Source: Topomyia yanbarensis (taxonomy: Eukaryota > Arthropoda > Insecta > Diptera > Culicidae). Taken from it: 64,000 bases of DNA. The notes under the pieces are model-generated. The model ran no database searches, was not told the origin of the DNA, and was given only the letters and a program-made list of their open reading frames with translations. This document shows, one piece after another, positions 63,367 to 64,000 of the stretch (position 1 is the stretch's first letter; each line of letters begins with the position of its first letter). Made by a program: the position numbers and the translations under genes. The stretch covers positions 36,857,934 through 36,921,933 of the forward strand of contig NC_080670.1 of the NCBI RefSeq assembly GCF_030247195.1, given 5' to 3'.

Positions 63367-64000
63367 ATGAGTAAAGTTGACGAAAAAGCTCTACTCCGAC
63401 CCAACGCTGCGGTCGTTGACTTTAAATTTTGCTTAAAACGACCGAGTTTTAGTGAAGTGGAATGCCTTCTGAAGGTAAAAATGCAACTTAGACTTACGGG
63501 AGTGTTGTACCTTCAGTATCATCATCTTCGCAATGTAGTGTTAATATCATTCAACACGTTAGCACAAGCCGAGCGTTTCGTTTTGAAGAACAACTTAAAA
63601 CACGTGGTTGAAAGTGACAACGTTGGAATTAAGATTCCCGTATACATTGAGAATGAATATATAGATGTAAGGTTATATGACCTATCACCTCGTACCCCTC
63701 CTGAGCCAATTGCAAAATGCATGTCGCAATACGGAGAAGTAGAATCCGTTACACCTGATACTTGGAGAAACTTCTTCCCGGGTACTCCTAACGGCGTTTT
63801 TGTAGTGAGGATGCGGGTTGAAAGGCCTATACCCTCCTACTTGGCAATAAAACTCAATACTCACGGAACTACAATTATGCAAACTACGCTATGCGCCCAT
63901 GAGGGGCAAACTCCTACGTGCAAATATTGTAATCAGACAGCTCATCATGGACAACCTTGCGCGGAAGATGCAGAGGAAAATGCATCTCAACCGATTGCCA
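63367..64000 (+). CDS. gag-like ORF1 of a non-LTR element (partial, runs off window)
   Basis: ATG at 63367, open for 211 codons to the window edge without a stop. Visible: R-P-S-F-S-E-V-E near 23, L-A-Q-A-E-R-F near 60, I-P-V-Y-I-E-N near 86, V-V-R-M-R-V-E-R-P-I-P-S-Y near 148, and a zinc knuckle C-K-Y-C-N-Q-T-A-H-H-G-Q-P-C (C-x2-C-x4-H-x4-C) near 188. These fit an RNA-binding gag of a non-LTR retrotransposon. The pseudogene at 6633-7998 is a dead member of the same family. ORF2 would lie beyond the window. The reading frame shows no damage. Confidence 0.8.
   Translation, partial: MSKVDEKALLRPNAAVVDFKFCLKRPSFSEVECLLKVKMQLRLTGVLYLQYHHLRNVVLISFNTLAQAERFVLKNNLKHVVESDNVGIKIPVYIENEYIDVRLYDLSPRTPPEPIAKCMSQYGEVESVTPDTWRNFFPGTPNGVFVVRMRVERPIPSYLAIKLNTHGTTIMQTTLCAHEGQTPTCKYCNQTAHHGQPCAEDAEENASQPIA

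Overview
This is a eukaryotic window built almost entirely of transposable elements, with no bacterial-style operons. Several non-LTR retrotransposon lineages lie side by side: I-like with RNase H, R1-like, LOA-like with RNase H, and Jockey/CR1-like fragments. With them are a Tc1 transposon, tRNA-derived SINEs, many foldback MITE-like elements and AT-rich spacers. This mix suggests a dipteran, most likely a culicine (Aedes-type) mosquito. That is an inference from family content; no host gene is convincing enough to fix the species.

Layout. 1-5.3 kb: plus-strand I-like element ending in CAA and ATT repeats. 5.4-8.0 kb: retrotransposon debris, comprising two RT fragments in opposite orientation and a minus-strand gag pseudogene split by two inverted-repeat insertions. 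8.17-9.80 kb: Tc1 element with TA target duplication. 9.8-26.1 kb: gene-poor spacer with a TTAA-bounded 3.65-kb repeat, a 1.2-kb T-rich tract, several foldback elements and SINE copies. 26.18-31.90 kb: nearly intact full-length R1-clade element (minus) with a 13-bp target duplication. 33.1-41.6 kb: minisatellite with a 12-bp unit, folded into an almost perfect 6.16-kb palindrome. 43.3-46.6 kb: R1 copy with an ORF1-ORF2 deletion fusion and a foldback at its 3' end. 49.24-53.63 kb: LOA-like element (minus) between perfect 154-bp direct repeats. 54.0-56.6 kb: dead I-like element (minus) carrying a nested SINE. 57.2-60.8 kb: 5'-truncated R1 copy (minus) abutting a SINE. 61-63.2 kb: spacer. 63.37 kb to the end: start of an intact gag ORF of the family whose dead copy lies at 7-8 kb.

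Functionally the genes are retroelement machinery: gag-like RNA-binding proteins with zinc knuckles, and APE-type endonuclease/reverse transcriptase polyproteins, some with RNase H. These act together in target-primed reverse transcription. The SINEs would depend on such an RT in trans.

The most unusual structures are the 6.16-kb palindrome, which one 3,770-bp excision would remove, and the 154-bp direct repeat flanking the LOA-like element. Also notable are an I-like ORF2 whose long repeat-bearing N-terminal extension is separated from the endonuclease by one in-frame TAA, and an R1-like ORF2 with no AUG that starts at a GTGA overlap in two copies. Several frameshifts fall in A/T homopolymers, so assembly or sequencing error must be excluded before reading them as decay.
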